The position numbers were made by a program, and so were the translations under genes. Under the pieces are notes generated by a model. The model was not told the origin of the DNA, ran no database searches, and saw only the letters and a program-made list of their open reading frames with translations. DNA of 15,475 nt from Flavobacteriales bacterium (GTDB taxonomy: Bacteria; Bacteroidota; Bacteroidia; Flavobacteriales_D; Sanyastnellaceae), in contig CANGVZ010000014.1 in assembly GCA_947457285.1 (NCBI GenBank), positions 1 through 15,475 of the forward strand, in the 5' to 3' direction. The first letter of the stretch is position 1. The number at the start of each line of letters is the position of its first letter. Positions 7,045 through 13,992 of the stretch are shown here, piece by piece.

Positions 7045-7077
7045 GAAAGGGTTGCAAATATACGGAAATCCCCTTTC
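7045..7077. repeat. Inverted repeat flanking the porV -7 element
   Basis: GAAAGGG (7045-7051) and CCCTTTC (7071-7077) form a perfect 7-base inverted repeat separated by 19 bases that contain the minus-strand promoter element at 7055-7062. It could be an operator or a hairpin in the porU-porV read-through RNA, but 7-base arms at this spacing can arise by chance. Confidence 0.3.
7055..7062 (-). promoter_or_regulatory. Probable -7 promoter element of porV
   Basis: Read on the minus strand this is TATATTTG, an exact match to TAnnTTTG. It lies 26 bases upstream of the porV ATG, giving a leader of roughly 20 bases. No TTTG is seen at the -33 distance. An AAGGAA stretch shortly before the ATG may assist initiation. 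Confidence 0.5.
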
Positions 7078-7101
7078 TACGTGATTACTATATTTAGGTT
7101 A

Positions 7102-10100
7102 TCATTTGAGAATCACAAGTTTCTCATATTTTTCGGCTTGTTGACCTGTTTCGGTATTTCTTACTTCTAATTTGTACACATAAACACCCTTGCCGATGCG
7201 GTCTCCAAAGTCATCCGTACCATCCCAAGAAATGCTGTCGCTTCTAAAACCATTTTGCTTAACGCGTTGATTGATGGTTTTTACCAATTTTCCTCCTACG
7301 GTGAATACCTGTATGCGAACATCGAGCGCTTCACACGCTTGATTGTGTTCGAAGAAAAAGGATGTATTGGTGGTAAATGGGTTGGGGTAGTTGAGCACAT
7401 GACTCAACTCGATTCCACTATCATCGGCCACAGTAAATTCTATCGTGCGTTCAGATGAGTTATTGTGAACATCCCATGCCTTGAATGAAATGCGATGAGG
7501 TCCAGGGGCGAGGCTATTCAGCTGATAGCGGACGCTACCGCTCTTGTAAGTGTCGAGGTCTGATTCGTAAAAGTCGTTCAGACGAATCGGATTTTGTGTG
7601 TCGCCGTCAAGAATGGCTACCAAATCATGGCCAATTCCTGCGCCTGCTGTATTGATACCATTTTCATCTCTTAAAAATGCTACAAATACTGGAGTAGAAT
7701 TAGTGATTCCCCCGTTTACAAATGTTGAGTCATTCATGAATAAATCCACTTCTGGTCCGACCCGGTTTAGCTCGGCTCCTTCCAAAGAGCTGCCAACCTT
7801 GAATCGTGTGTTAGCGCCGTGTGCATCATCATTGCCAGCCACTGCGTAGTAACTAACGCGTGCAGTGTCCACATTGTAATTGATGTCAAATGGAACTACA
7901 AATTTGAAATTGAAGTCCCCCCCTTGCACACTTGCCTTCCCTCTGAATAGGTTATTATTATAAACATTAAATGGAATAGGGCCATTGGAATTACCATCGT
8001 TGTTTTGGGTAAATGCTTCTGTTGGCTTGTCTTGTACGTTGGGGTAGATAAACCCATTGAAGTTTGTCAATTTATTTCCATTCACATCACCCACGTATCC
8101 TGTGAAAGTTACTTCTTCTAATGCTTTTAATGTGTCATTGAAATTTTCTATAGAAACACCATTGATCGCAGAGGTGTACACGTAGTATTTTGGATAAACC
8201 ATGCGAATAGCAGGGTCTCCCATGAGGCTAAAATTGAGTTTGCTCAAATTACCAGAGCTCACTTCATTTTTAGTCATCATATTAATTCGTCCTAAACTTA
8301 GATCTGTTATAGTTTCCTTTTCAAATGCTACATCAAAAAATGCCACGTTCATTTCAAAGTTTGCATTCGAGGTTACAACGCGGGTTGTTGTCATCGTAGC
8401 GATAGCGCCACCATTCGGATTCATAACCAAAATCTCACCTGCAGAATTAAAGCCAGGGTCATCAAAACGGGAGAGTTCGCATGTGGCGGTTAAGAAGACT
8501 GGCAGTCGGGTTTTATTGGTCCATCCACTGATTGTTGGAATGGTGAGAATACGCTCGTGCGCCCAGCCGCGTTCTCCTCCATGACCAGTGTAGGTTACTA
8601 GTAAAGAGCCATTTTCAACTCTTCTTCTAATGGCATCTTCTCCCTCTGGGTATCGCTCACCACCAGGAGTTACTACTTGCGTGAAGGCGTCCATGTACAA
8701 CTTCGAAATATCATATTGCGGATGCCTCTCTGAAAGTGTGTTGGCTAAAATTTCGCTTCCGGTCATGTGATAGGTCTCGAATGGACTTCCATTTCCATCT
8801 GTATCATCGCTTACAAACGTCAGCACATTCCGCCATGATCCATAAGGACTGCCGGTATCATCACCTATGCAACCAGCAGCACCGTCTACAGTTGTATTTT
8901 CGGCGAGATAGGATCTTACTTTAGAAACATAAGTAATTGCTTCTCCAACATCCGATGCTGGGATGCGGCCAATGCCACAATCCAACTTATCGATACCCGC
9001 TCCAGACTCATTATCATCCAAAAAAACAAAATAATCATCACTCACATAAGATCGCAGAGGGTTGATGCTATTATCACTTTCAAAAACAATGACGTTGGGT
9101 CCATTAAATGCATTTAAACCTTTGTTTGTGAGGTAGGATCCATCACCGAATATTAATAGATTTTGAGGCTTTTCGTCATCATTTGCTGCACGATCATAGA
9201 GCATTTTCATCAACATTCTGAATGCTGTTACATCTGGATTGCCGGAAGAAAACTCATTGAATATTTTAAAAGGAGAAAGTACTTCTACAGTCATCCCCAT
9301 ACCTCTGTGGATTTCTGCGAGCTCGTTGGCGTAAGGCGTGTGCGATGGTGCAGTTATAATTATATAGTCAATGTTCGAAAGACTATGGAGGTTTTGGTTT
9401 TCCACTCGTCCCACTGCTCGTGGAGTGAGAAAGCCCGCGGCAGAAAATGCAATATACTCCTTCACCTCCCCATGATTGGCTTTGAATGAGAGTGTACCGC
9501 TATTGTTTTGAAAAGAAATATTCTCTGGATTAATGGGATTTGTAATATCCCAGATGCTAGATACACTCGATGCTTGAGCGAGCTGATACTCTGATATGTT
9601 TCCAGCGCCCGCCACGCGACTGTCGCGAAATTTCATTTGAGAACCACTCATTGTGAGTGCGCGAATGGCATTGACTCGAAGGTAATCAATCCAGCCTTGA
9701 GCCTCTGAATTGAATTTGATAAAGTTTAAAGCGACAGCGACCTGGGAGTTATTCGGAGTAAAATTAATGGAACCCGTTGAAATGTTTGCGACGTTCGATA
9801 CTGCGTCATCGCTCACAGGGGTGGGCGAGGCGGTGGCGGTGCTGCCGGCTACATTAAAATTGAATGAGCTTGTGCCACCAATAGATCGAACTACTACGCT
9901 GTAATCAAGTACCGCTGGCTCCGGAAGTGCGTTTGGAAAATTAAATGAGAAGGTAGCACTCGTATTGAACTCAAAGGGATCTCCGAAAAATTCACGCCCT
10001 GATTTGGCAATATTGATTTGGTCGTTTTCTATGTATTGAAAATCTTGAAATGAAGTGATGGTTTGGGTCGCGGCTCCCTCAGGTACAGGCTGCGCGCTAA

Positions 10101-10983
10101 TTCTAAGTGGAAGAGAATCATCAATTCTTATAAAGTAATATGCCGAATCTGAATAATAGTGCTTGTCGTGCTCCCAGGTATTTGGGGTTGTATTTGTTCT
10201 AATCTTCCATGTATCGGGACCTGAGCCATAGAATAAAATAAAGTCGTTGTCATTAAACACCCCGTCGTTTTCTCCTTGCACGAGGATAGCATTTTTTTGT
10301 AAGTCGTCATAACGAAAATCGGCATTTGAAATAGGAAGTAGTTTGCCTCCATTTCCGTAAATGTTGATGTTTTGAGGGTTTATTTCAGAAGTATTTACCC
10401 CAAGTTGATTCAACAAGGTTTTATCAATTCTGTAAACACCATCCCGAGCAATGGCAATTTTATACCAGGTGCCTTCTGCTAAAACGGAGTTATCAGCAAA
10501 CTCCATCGTGCGGTTGCGAGTATTTCCACCCTGGCCCATAGAAATTTCGAGCTCAAATGATTTGAGTGCCTCTACTTGTCTTCCGACCAAACGCAGAGGA
10601 ACGATTGTAGTGACTAGATAGTCGCGTTCACCCCCTTTTCGAGTAACGACTTTAATTTGCCAATCGTTGGTTAGGCCTTGTAAATCAATGTTTTGCAATA
10701 ATTTTTCTGGCAAAAACGTAACCTCTTGGGCCAAAATGCGGTATCCAACCACCGAAGCATTTGTAGTAATCTGCTTTTGCTCAGAGAAAAGAGGCAAATT
10801 GAAGTTGTCTTCTGTAAAACCTTCACCCTTGAAGTATAAAGTTCCATCAGAGGCCACGTTCGAATTTTCCGAAGCATTCCACTCTATAATACCACTGATA
10901 TTCAGTGTGTTTTGTGAAAGGAGGGGAGCGGAAAAAAGAATACCTGCGGCACAATAAAGTGCTATAAAAAGGCGATTATGCAT
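7102..10983 (-). CDS. porU: Type IX secretion C-terminal signal peptidase PorU (family C25)
   Basis: This 1293-residue cell-surface protease removes the C-terminal sorting domain of type IX substrates and links them to lipopolysaccharide, acting with PorV. A signal peptide (residues 4-23, LFIALYCAAGILFSAPLLSQ) is followed by about 450 residues of beta-rich N-terminal region and then the gingipain-like C25 domain. The catalytic His801 is in TYTGHGGERGW and Cys835 is in FLTATCELSRFDDP, 34 residues apart as in gingipains. The C-terminus (about 1200-1293, NYPNPFTTNTSF onward to YEKLVILK) is itself a type-A-like sorting domain with a FlgD-like fold, as known for PorU. I start at the ATG at 10983. 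A longer frame begins with TTG at 11013, but that TTG is part of a promoter-like element and would put polar residues before the signal peptide. The gene is divergent from porP/gldJ. Confidence 0.95.
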   Translation of the reverse strand: MHNRLFIALYCAAGILFSAPLLSQNTLNISGIIEWNASENSNVASDGTLYFKGEGFTEDNFNLPLFSEQKQITTNASVVGYRILAQEVTFLPEKLLQNIDLQGLTNDWQIKVVTRKGGERDYLVTTIVPLRLVGRQVEALKSFELEISMGQGGNTRNRTMEFADNSVLAEGTWYKIAIARDGVYRIDKTLLNQLGVNTSEINPQNINIYGNGGKLLPISNADFRYDDLQKNAILVQGENDGVFNDNDFILFYGSGPDTWKIRTNTTPNTWEHDKHYYSDSAYYFIRIDDSLPLRISAQPVPEGAATQTITSFQDFQYIENDQINIAKSGREFFGDPFEFNTSATFSFNFPNALPEPAVLDYSVVVRSIGGTSSFNFNVAGSTATASPTPVSDDAVSNVANISTGSINFTPNNSQVAVALNFIKFNSEAQGWIDYLRVNAIRALTMSGSQMKFRDSRVAGAGNISEYQLAQASSVSSIWDITNPINPENISFQNNSGTLSFKANHGEVKEYIAFSAAGFLTPRAVGRVENQNLHSLSNIDYIIITAPSHTPYANELAEIHRGMGMTVEVLSPFKIFNEFSSGNPDVTAFRMLMKMLYDRAANDDEKPQNLLIFGDGSYLTNKGLNAFNGPNVIVFESDNSINPLRSYVSDDYFVFLDDNESGAGIDKLDCGIGRIPASDVGEAITYVSKVRSYLAENTTVDGAAGCIGDDTGSPYGSWRNVLTFVSDDTDGNGSPFETYHMTGSEILANTLSERHPQYDISKLYMDAFTQVVTPGGERYPEGEDAIRRRVENGSLLVTYTGHGGERGWAHERILTIPTISGWTNKTRLPVFLTATCELSRFDDPGFNSAGEILVMNPNGGAIATMTTTRVVTSNANFEMNVAFFDVAFEKETITDLSLGRINMMTKNEVSSGNLSKLNFSLMGDPAIRMVYPKYYVYTSAINGVSIENFNDTLKALEEVTFTGYVGDVNGNKLTNFNGFIYPNVQDKPTEAFTQNNDGNSNGPIPFNVYNNNLFRGKASVQGGDFNFKFVVPFDINYNVDTARVSYYAVAGNDDAHGANTRFKVGSSLEGAELNRVGPEVDLFMNDSTFVNGGITNSTPVFVAFLRDENGINTAGAGIGHDLVAILDGDTQNPIRLNDFYESDLDTYKSGSVRYQLNSLAPGPHRISFKAWDVHNNSSERTIEFTVADDSGIELSHVLNYPNPFTTNTSFFFEHNQACEALDVRIQVFTVGGKLVKTINQRVKQNGFRSDSISWDGTDDFGDRIGKGVYVYKLEVRNTETGQQAEKYEKLVILK

Positions 10984-11010
10984 ATTTTTCAAAGGGATAA
11001 AGCAACGGCT

Positions 11011-11018
11011 CAAACTTA
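11011..11018 (-). promoter_or_regulatory. Probable -7 promoter element of porU
   Basis: On the minus strand this reads TAAGTTTG, an exact TAnnTTTG match, 27 bases upstream of the ATG at 10983. The expected transcript would start near 11006, after the TTG at 11013-11011, so the longer reading frame starting at that TTG would not be transcribed from this promoter. No convincing -33 TTTG is present. Confidence 0.45.
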
Positions 11019-11071
11019 ATACGAGTCTAATTATTGTAAGTGATTAATGTTTTTTAAGACAAAAAATGTTG

Positions 11072-11079
11072 TAATATTG
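11072..11079 (+). promoter_or_regulatory. Weak candidate -7 element of porP/sprF-gldJ
   Basis: TAATATTG differs from TAnnTTTG at one position and lies 36 bases before the ATG at 11116, leaving a leader of about 30 bases. It is the best plus-strand match in the AT-rich divergent region 10984-11115. TTGTAA occurs twice there (11034-11039, 11069-11074); apart from these and the porU element I see nothing else in it. Confidence 0.25.
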
Positions 11080-11115
11080 CTAATTCATTTTTTACCCCAA
11101 GTAAAAATCGTGCGA

Positions 11116-12093
11116 ATGAAAAAAAGTTTATTCTGTCTTTTCGCTGTCCTCACTGTCTCCACTCAGTTGTTGGCGCAAGATCCTGAGTTTACTCAGTTTT
11201 ACGCCAATCCCCTTTACCTCAACCCTGCGTTTGCTGGAACGGCACGTTGTCCACGTCTTGTTATGAACTATCGCAATCAATGGCCTTCGCTATCTGGTTC
11301 GTTCGTGACGACGAGTGCGAGCTACGACCAACACGTAGAGACGATCCAAGGTGGATTAGGTCTTATTGTTATGAATGATAGAGCAGCTCAAAGTACTTTG
11401 AGCACCACTACTTTCAGTGGTATCTACTCTTATCAGCAACCTATCACAAGAAAATTCTCTATCAAAGCTGGCTTCCAGGCCACTTATTTCCAAAAGTCTT
11501 TGGACTGGAGTAAGCTCACCTTCGGTGATATGATCGACCCTCGCAAAGGGTTTATCTATGAAACAAACGATATACCACGCGGTGGTAACATTAAAAATGT
11601 TGACTTCAGCGCTGGTATCCTCGGTTTCAGCGATGTGTTTTATGGTGGATTTGCGGTGCATCACCTCAATGAACCAAATGAATCTCTCATTGTGGGCACA
11701 AGCCGCTTGCCAATGAAGTTCACCGCTCACGCTGGAGCTTTGATCCCGATCCAAAAGAAAAGAAGAGACGCAGAAGCTAACATTTCACCAAATGTGCTCT
11801 ACCGTCGTCAGGGTGAGTTCCAACAACTCAACCTTGGCATGTATGTAAATAAAGGTCCTATCGTAGCTGGTGTTTGGTTCCGCGGTTTGCTCTTTGGAGA
11901 GACCTACCGCGATGCTTTCATCGCCACGATTGGTCTTCAAACTGATGTGGTGCGTTTTGGCTACAGCTACGACGTAACTATTTCAGAATTGACACCTGCC
12001 ACTGGCGGTTCTCACGAGGTTTCTTTGACAATCATGTTTGAGTGTCGTAAGAAAAGAACGAAGTTCCGCACAATAGCATGTCCCTCTTTCTAG
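11116..12093 (+). CDS. PorP/SprF family type IX secretion outer-membrane protein
   Basis: This is a 325-residue outer-membrane protein. Its signal peptide (MKKSLFCLFAVLTVSTQLLAQ) has a likely cleavage site before Gln21. The mature N-terminus DPEFTQFYANPLYLNPAFAGT followed by MNYRNQWPSL is the signature of the PorP/SprF family. In this family PorP helps dock the PorK/PorN ring to the outer membrane, and SprF helps secrete the adhesin SprB. Several paralogues usually occur per genome, so I do not assign a specific symbol. The following gldJ, 51 bases downstream on the same strand, suggests a role in the gliding and secretion apparatus. I chose the ATG at 11116 rather than an earlier in-frame ATG at 11047, because the extra 23 residues would precede a complete signal peptide and lie upstream of the only candidate promoter. 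Confidence 0.93.
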   Translation: MKKSLFCLFAVLTVSTQLLAQDPEFTQFYANPLYLNPAFAGTARCPRLVMNYRNQWPSLSGSFVTTSASYDQHVETIQGGLGLIVMNDRAAQSTLSTTTFSGIYSYQQPITRKFSIKAGFQATYFQKSLDWSKLTFGDMIDPRKGFIYETNDIPRGGNIKNVDFSAGILGFSDVFYGGFAVHHLNEPNESLIVGTSRLPMKFTAHAGALIPIQKKRRDAEANISPNVLYRRQGEFQQLNLGMYVNKGPIVAGVWFRGLLFGETYRDAFIATIGLQTDVVRFGYSYDVTISELTPATGGSHEVSLTIMFECRKKRTKFRTIACPSF

Positions 12094-12123
12094 TTATAAG
12101 ACTACTTTTATACCGGCATAATA

Positions 12124-12150
12124 ATCAGGAAAATCAGGAAAATCATGAAA
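12124..12150 (+). repeat. Three tandem 9-base units spanning the gldJ start
   Basis: ATCAGGAAA occurs at 12124-12132 and 12133-12141, followed by ATCATGAAA at 12142-12150, whose ATG is the gldJ start codon. The units differ by one base. Two AGGA motifs resemble Shine-Dalgarno sites, the nearer ending 5 bases before the ATG, which is notable in a phylum that rarely uses them. Confidence 0.6.
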
Positions 12151-13902
12151 TCAGTAGTAAGCAAACTTACAACCGTGGCCCTTCTTGGGGCTATTGTTGT
12201 TTTCAGCTCTTGCGAAAAATCGAACTCAGGCGCAACCGGATGGTCGTACAACGATCCTAAAAACGGTGGTTACGAGCGCCCAGAGTACGTGGAGCAGGAG
12301 ACAGGTCCAGGTCTGGTACTCATCGAAGGTGGTACATTCACCATGGGCCGTGTTGAAGATGATGTCAACTTTACGTGGGATAACATCCCTCGCCGTGTTA
12401 CCGTTTCATCTTTCTATATGGATGAAGTAGAGGTAACCAACCAATACTGGAGAGACTACCTCTACTGGCTCGGTCTGGTTTATGGTGATTCTTATCCAGA
12501 AATCATCAATAAAGCGCTTCCTGATACTTTGGTATGGCGCGAAAAGATGGAATACAACGAACCATATGTAGACTACTACTTGCGTCACCCTGCTTACAGC
12601 GATTATCCTGTAGTAGGTGTAAACTGGTTGCAAGCAAATGACTACTGCGCTTGGAGAACAGACCGCGTTAACGAGTTGATTCTTATTCGTGAAGGTCTTT
12701 TGGTTCACAATCCACAAGCACAGTCAGATGGTGACCACTTCACAACAGATGCTTACCTCAACGGTCAGTACGAAGGTGAAAAGGCTGCTGATGGTGTTAA
12801 AAACCTTAGCCCGAAAGCAGGTTCTGAATTTAGAAACGTTCGTGTTGAAGATGGGGTTCTTTTACCTCGCTACCGCCTGCCCACCGAAGCAGAATGGGAA
12901 TACGCAGCACTCGGCTTGATCGGAAACTCATATCAGGAATTGATTACAGACCGTCGCGCCTACCCTTGGAATGGTCACTATGTGCGTAATGATGACAATG
13001 GAGGTAGATTCTTCGGTACGATTCGCGCCAACTTCGTAAGAGGTGCGGGTGACTATATGGGTACTGCTGGTTATCTCAATGATGCTGCGGAAATCACTAG
13101 CTTGGTTTACGCTTATCCTCCAAATGACTACGGTCTTTATAATATGGCCGGTAACGTTTCAGAATGGGTAATGGATGTTTACCGTCCTCTATCACCAGAA
13201 GATAAGTCAGACTTCAGACCTTTCCGCGGTAACGTTTATCAAACTAAGACTTTGAACAGTGATGGTACTGTTGCTGATAAGTACGACTACACAGTATATG
13301 ATATCGAAGGTGTTCAGTATTTTATCACTGAATATCAAAAGGTAGCAGGACCTAAATTGGTGGAAGCGGATATGACGCTCATCGATCAGAGCCTTCAAAA
13401 AATTGAGCAAGCAAAAGAAAAAGAAAAAGAAAGAAAAATTGACGATGCTCAGGCTTTGATGCAAGAAGTAATGGATTTGGTGACCAACTCAGAATCACCA
13501 ATCGCTCCAGACCTTCGTGATGGAATCGCTGACTATATCGAAAATACAGCGGGTGACATGAGAATGAGAGATGTTACCATGGAAGAAAATATCGACCGTC
13601 GTAACTATCGCAAAGCAGACAATATCGACTATAAAGATGGTGACTGGGCGAGTTCAAACTCTTATGCTGATGCATCATTTGAAACCGACAACAACCGTAT
13701 GTATGAGTGGGGTCAAACTACCCTCATCAACAATAGAGCTCGTGTTTACAAAGGCGGCAACTGGAGAGATCGCGCGTATTATACCATTCCTGGTACACGC
13801 AGATTCCTCGATGAGCGCCGTTCGATGTCAACACTCGGCTTCCGATGTGCTATGACCCGCGTAGGTAGCCCTACTGGTCTCGGTGCACGCAACGACAGAT
13901 AA
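12145..13902 (+). CDS. gldJ: Gliding motility lipoprotein GldJ
   Basis: This is a 585-residue lipoprotein with lipobox VFSSC (Cys23). It is required in flavobacteria for gliding, for type IX secretion and for stability of GldK. The fold is a formylglycine-generating-enzyme (FGE/SUMF1) type domain: LIEGGTFTMG at 59-68, MDEVEVTNQYW at 92-102, YRLPTEAEWEYAA at 243-255, YGLYNMAGNVSEWVMD at 329-344, and the closing RVYKGGNWRDRAY with LGFRCAMTR at 533-572. GldJ is regarded as structural, not enzymatic. Between NVSEW and the KGGNW strand lie about 190 residues, far more than in a compact FGE domain. They include a charged, coiled-coil-like helix (about 405-447, KIEQAKEKEKERKIDD). The length is close to that of known GldJ proteins, so the insert is probably family-typical. 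It follows porP/sprF by 51 bases and is closed by a strong terminator; murF follows. Confidence 0.95.
   Translation: MKSVVSKLTTVALLGAIVVFSSCEKSNSGATGWSYNDPKNGGYERPEYVEQETGPGLVLIEGGTFTMGRVEDDVNFTWDNIPRRVTVSSFYMDEVEVTNQYWRDYLYWLGLVYGDSYPEIINKALPDTLVWREKMEYNEPYVDYYLRHPAYSDYPVVGVNWLQANDYCAWRTDRVNELILIREGLLVHNPQAQSDGDHFTTDAYLNGQYEGEKAADGVKNLSPKAGSEFRNVRVEDGVLLPRYRLPTEAEWEYAALGLIGNSYQELITDRRAYPWNGHYVRNDDNGGRFFGTIRANFVRGAGDYMGTAGYLNDAAEITSLVYAYPPNDYGLYNMAGNVSEWVMDVYRPLSPEDKSDFRPFRGNVYQTKTLNSDGTVADKYDYTVYDIEGVQYFITEYQKVAGPKLVEADMTLIDQSLQKIEQAKEKEKERKIDDAQALMQEVMDLVTNSESPIAPDLRDGIADYIENTAGDMRMRDVTMEENIDRRNYRKADNIDYKDGDWASSNSYADASFETDNNRMYEWGQTTLINNRARVYKGGNWRDRAYYTIPGTRRFLDERRSMSTLGFRCAMTRVGSPTGLGARNDR
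13413..13438 (+). repeat. All-purine low-complexity tract inside gldJ
   Basis: A 26-base run of only A and G with near-repeats of the hexamer GAAAAA encodes Lys/Glu residues (KEKEKERK) in the putative coiled-coil insert of GldJ. Loss or gain of a hexamer would keep the frame; slippage by one A would break it. Confidence 0.6.
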
Positions 13903-13925
13903 TTTTCCTGAATTGATTTATAAAG

Positions 13926-13963
13926 AAAAGGCTGTTCCTCAAAAGGAGCAGCCTTTTTGTTTT
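13926..13963 (+). terminator. Rho-independent terminator after gldJ
   Basis: AAAAGGCTGTTCCT (13926-13939) pairs with AGGAGCAGCCTTTT (13944-13957) in a 14-base stem with a single G-U wobble and a CAAA loop. The right arm runs into a T-rich tract TTTTTGTTTT ending at 13963. It starts 23 bases after the gldJ stop and should separate the porP/gldJ transcript from murF. Confidence 0.9.
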
Positions 13964-13988
13964 CATTGAATTCTGAATCCTATTTTTG
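13956..13988 (+). promoter_or_regulatory. Probable -33/-7 promoter of murF
   Basis: TTTG at 13956-13959 and TATTTTTG at 13981-13988 are both exact matches to the Bacteroidota -33 and -7 elements, with a 21-base spacer. The -33 element lies inside the T tract of the gldJ terminator, so terminator and promoter share bases. The ATG at 13993 follows the -7 element by only four bases, implying a leaderless or nearly leaderless message. Confidence 0.55.
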
Positions 13989-13992
13989 AAAC

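Noticed and set aside
7255..10957. Several plus-strand open frames opposite porU (for example 7598-7849, 8201-8584, 9163-9489)
   Set aside because: They are antisense to a confidently identified gene, have no promoter or recognisable domain, and vary in frame.
11047..11115. N-terminal extension of the PorP/SprF-family protein from an ATG at 11047
   Set aside because: It would put 23 extra residues before a complete signal peptide and start upstream of the only plausible promoter element.
12078..12260. Short frame bridging the porP/sprF and gldJ genes
   Set aside because: It overlaps both real genes in another frame, and its product is polar and unlike any family I know.
13207..13464. Minus-strand frame with a long Phe run opposite gldJ
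   Set aside because: The Phe run is simply the complement of the Lys/Glu-rich purine tract of gldJ; no start signal or family resemblance.
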